13,975 nt of DNA from contig CALEBD010000151.1 in the NCBI GenBank assembly GCA_937944945.1, positions 1 to 13,975 on the forward strand, written 5' to 3'. This DNA is from an uncultured Clostridium sp. (lineage in GTDB: Bacteria; Bacillota; Clostridia; Peptostreptococcales; Peptostreptococcaceae). Under the pieces are notes generated by a model. The model saw nothing but the letters and a program-made list of their open reading frames with translations. It was not told where the DNA came from and ran no database searches. Both the position numbers and the translations under genes were made by a program. How positions within the stretch are numbered: the stretch's first letter is position 1; each line of letters begins with the position of its first letter. Shown one piece after another: positions 13,125 to 13,975 of the stretch.

Positions 13125-13198
13125 CCGCTCCAATAATTATTTACGTTTGGATCGTGATGACTTGTCATCACGCGCCTAACGTAAAAATCATCTTCGCT
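13125..13198 (-). repeat. Hairpin element E (family of five)
   Basis: Ends CCGCT and TCGCT. The outer stem TTTTTACGTT / AACGTAAATAA and perfect inner stem CGTGATGAC / GTCATCACG enclose an internal loop with the invariant TTGGATCG on the plus strand. It lies 14 bases past the stop codon of the 66-aa gene. Confidence 0.9.
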
Positions 13199-13212
13199 AG
13201 AAAATCTTTTAT

Positions 13213-13413
13213 TTAAAACATATATAAAAAACTTAACATTAAAACTATCATGACAATATCAACTACCCAGAACACTCCAGTTATAGTCTTTAGAATCTTT
13301 AAACCTAGCATTTTACCACCTACCTTTACTGGAGTATTGCCAGATAGTATATGCTTTAATCTATTCTTGTCGCTGAGATTTTTCGATTTACAGTACACAT
13401 AGATTAAAAACAA
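13213..13413 (-). CDS. Small putative membrane protein (66 aa)
   Basis: Residues 1-32 are basic and polar; residues about 44-66 are a hydrophobic span (FWVVDIVMIVLMLSFLYMF) running to the C-terminus. The start is TTG at 13413 after AAAGGTAAG, so expression is probably weak. No family recognised. It is the only candidate gene in the long gap between the amidase and rep, and is followed by a hairpin element like other genes here, which supports it. A chance frame in AT-rich DNA is possible. Confidence 0.5.
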   Translation of the reverse strand: MFLIYVYCKSKNLSDKNRLKHILSGNTPVKVGGKMLGLKILKTITGVFWVVDIVMIVLMLSFLYMF

Positions 13414-13806
13414 ACTTACCTTTAAGAAGGTTTATTTTTAGTTTTTATTTTAAATAGTAACTTTTATAGTAAATTAGTTACTTTTACTTAATGATACAAA
13501 TACCTAACGCACCCTATCTATTTATTAGCTTGTACCAAACTATGCCTAGAGGTTGCTTACTAACGCATTTCTTATCGTTTGCAAGCAAACTGCACGAAAT
13601 TTTGTTTTCTTGAATACTGTTTTAGTTGCTTATTTCATTTTATAAAAAACAGATAAAAGTAACATCTTCTTTAAAAGCTAGAAGAAAAAACATATCAGTT
13701 GCGATAGTCTAATTTTCCTTAGAGCAGTCTGCTTTGTAGATTTTAAACTAATAACCATAAAACAAAAACCAAAAAATAAAAGCCTTTAAAAGGAAAAACT
13801 AAAATT
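13414..13806. other. Non-coding region upstream of bipartite copy 3
   Basis: No gene is supported on either strand. A 6-bp hairpin GTTTGC/GCAAAC lies at 13577-13590. The rest shows no clear promoter or repeat. Confidence 0.45.
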
Positions 13807-13920
13807 AAAAAAATCGTTTTAAAAAGTGACAGATAACTAAAACGATAGAAAGCAGTAATAGCAATGCTTTCGAGCACATTGTAACATAATTTTTTTTAAT
13901 TTCTTTCTCGTAGTAAAGAT
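13807..13920 (-). repeat. Bipartite repeat, copy 3 (inverted)
   Basis: Read on the minus strand, box 1 (13900-13909) and box 2 (starting 13836) are exactly 63 bp apart, as in copies 1 and 2, although the spacer sequence is unrelated. It faces copy 1 head-to-head across the AT tract at the join of the circle. Confidence 0.85.
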
Positions 13921-13975
13921 ATATATATATATATATCAGCGAGAAAGAAACTCATTTTTTTGACTTTTAAAACCT

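Noticed and set aside
2013..13198. Hairpin elements as hammerhead or twister ribozymes
   Set aside because: GUGAUGAC is paired in the inner stem, and the hammerhead GAAA core and the conserved twister loops are absent.
2013..13198. Hairpin elements as simple intrinsic terminators
   Set aside because: None has a T run directly after its stem on the minus strand, and element C follows a separate true terminator; conservation of loops and ends exceeds what termination needs.
1..13975. CRISPR array, tRNA or rRNA genes, insertion sequence with transposase
   Set aside because: No regularly spaced identical repeats with unique spacers, no cloverleaf or rRNA segments and no transposase frame were found.
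13921..13975. Long terminal repeat of a linear element
   Set aside because: The repeat is direct, exact and 55 bp, which fits an assembly overlap of a circle better than biological termini.

Overview
The first 55 bases (1-55) and the last 55 (13921-13975) are identical, so the window is almost certainly one complete circular plasmid of about 13,920 bp cut open at an AT dinucleotide tract. The strong AT bias, AGGAGG-type ribosome binding sites, TTG/GTG starts and TTGACA/TATAAT promoters point to a low-GC Bacillota host, most likely a Clostridia member. Every protein gene I accept is on the minus strand. The only clear plus-strand transcription unit is a short antisense RNA upstream of the replication gene.

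Layout in plus coordinates (transcription runs from high to low): a replication module (1-2012) with a 402-aa putative initiator, a counter-transcribed RNA in its leader, and three copies of a bipartite repeat around the gene and the AT tract; a resolvase/HNH/hypothetical module (2091-4074); a partition module (4175-6450) with ParR, an actin-like ParM interrupted by stop codons, a small ribbon-helix-helix protein and a hypothetical protein; a coiled-coil and mobilization-like module (6743-9813) with a 426-aa coiled-coil protein, a hypothetical protein, a tyrosine-recombinase-fold protein (integrase or TcpM-like relaxase) and a 45-aa ribbon-helix-helix protein; and a cargo module (about 10230-12660), where a secreted cysteine amidase-like protein and a lipoprotein lie between two direct copies of a multi-hairpin element. 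A long non-coding, structured region and a small membrane protein complete the circle.

The most unusual feature is a family of five 73-77 bp hairpin elements (2013-2089, 4096-4169, 6612-6684, 9912-9988, 13125-13198). All have the same orientation, each lies at the 3' side of a gene or gene remnant, and together they divide the plasmid into functional blocks. One 3' strand segment is invariant, while the outer stems differ between copies and keep pairing. Function is unknown; candidates are a transcript-processing or terminator element, a small mobile element, or a folded recombination site that separates modules.

Replication is probably controlled by antisense RNA. Segregation would depend on ParMR, but parM carries two in-frame stops. 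Mobilization could use the tyrosine-recombinase-fold protein with the small ribbon-helix-helix protein, or relaxases supplied by a co-resident element acting on the two oriT-like hairpin elements. Family names were recognised by eye from protein motifs; none was checked by database search.
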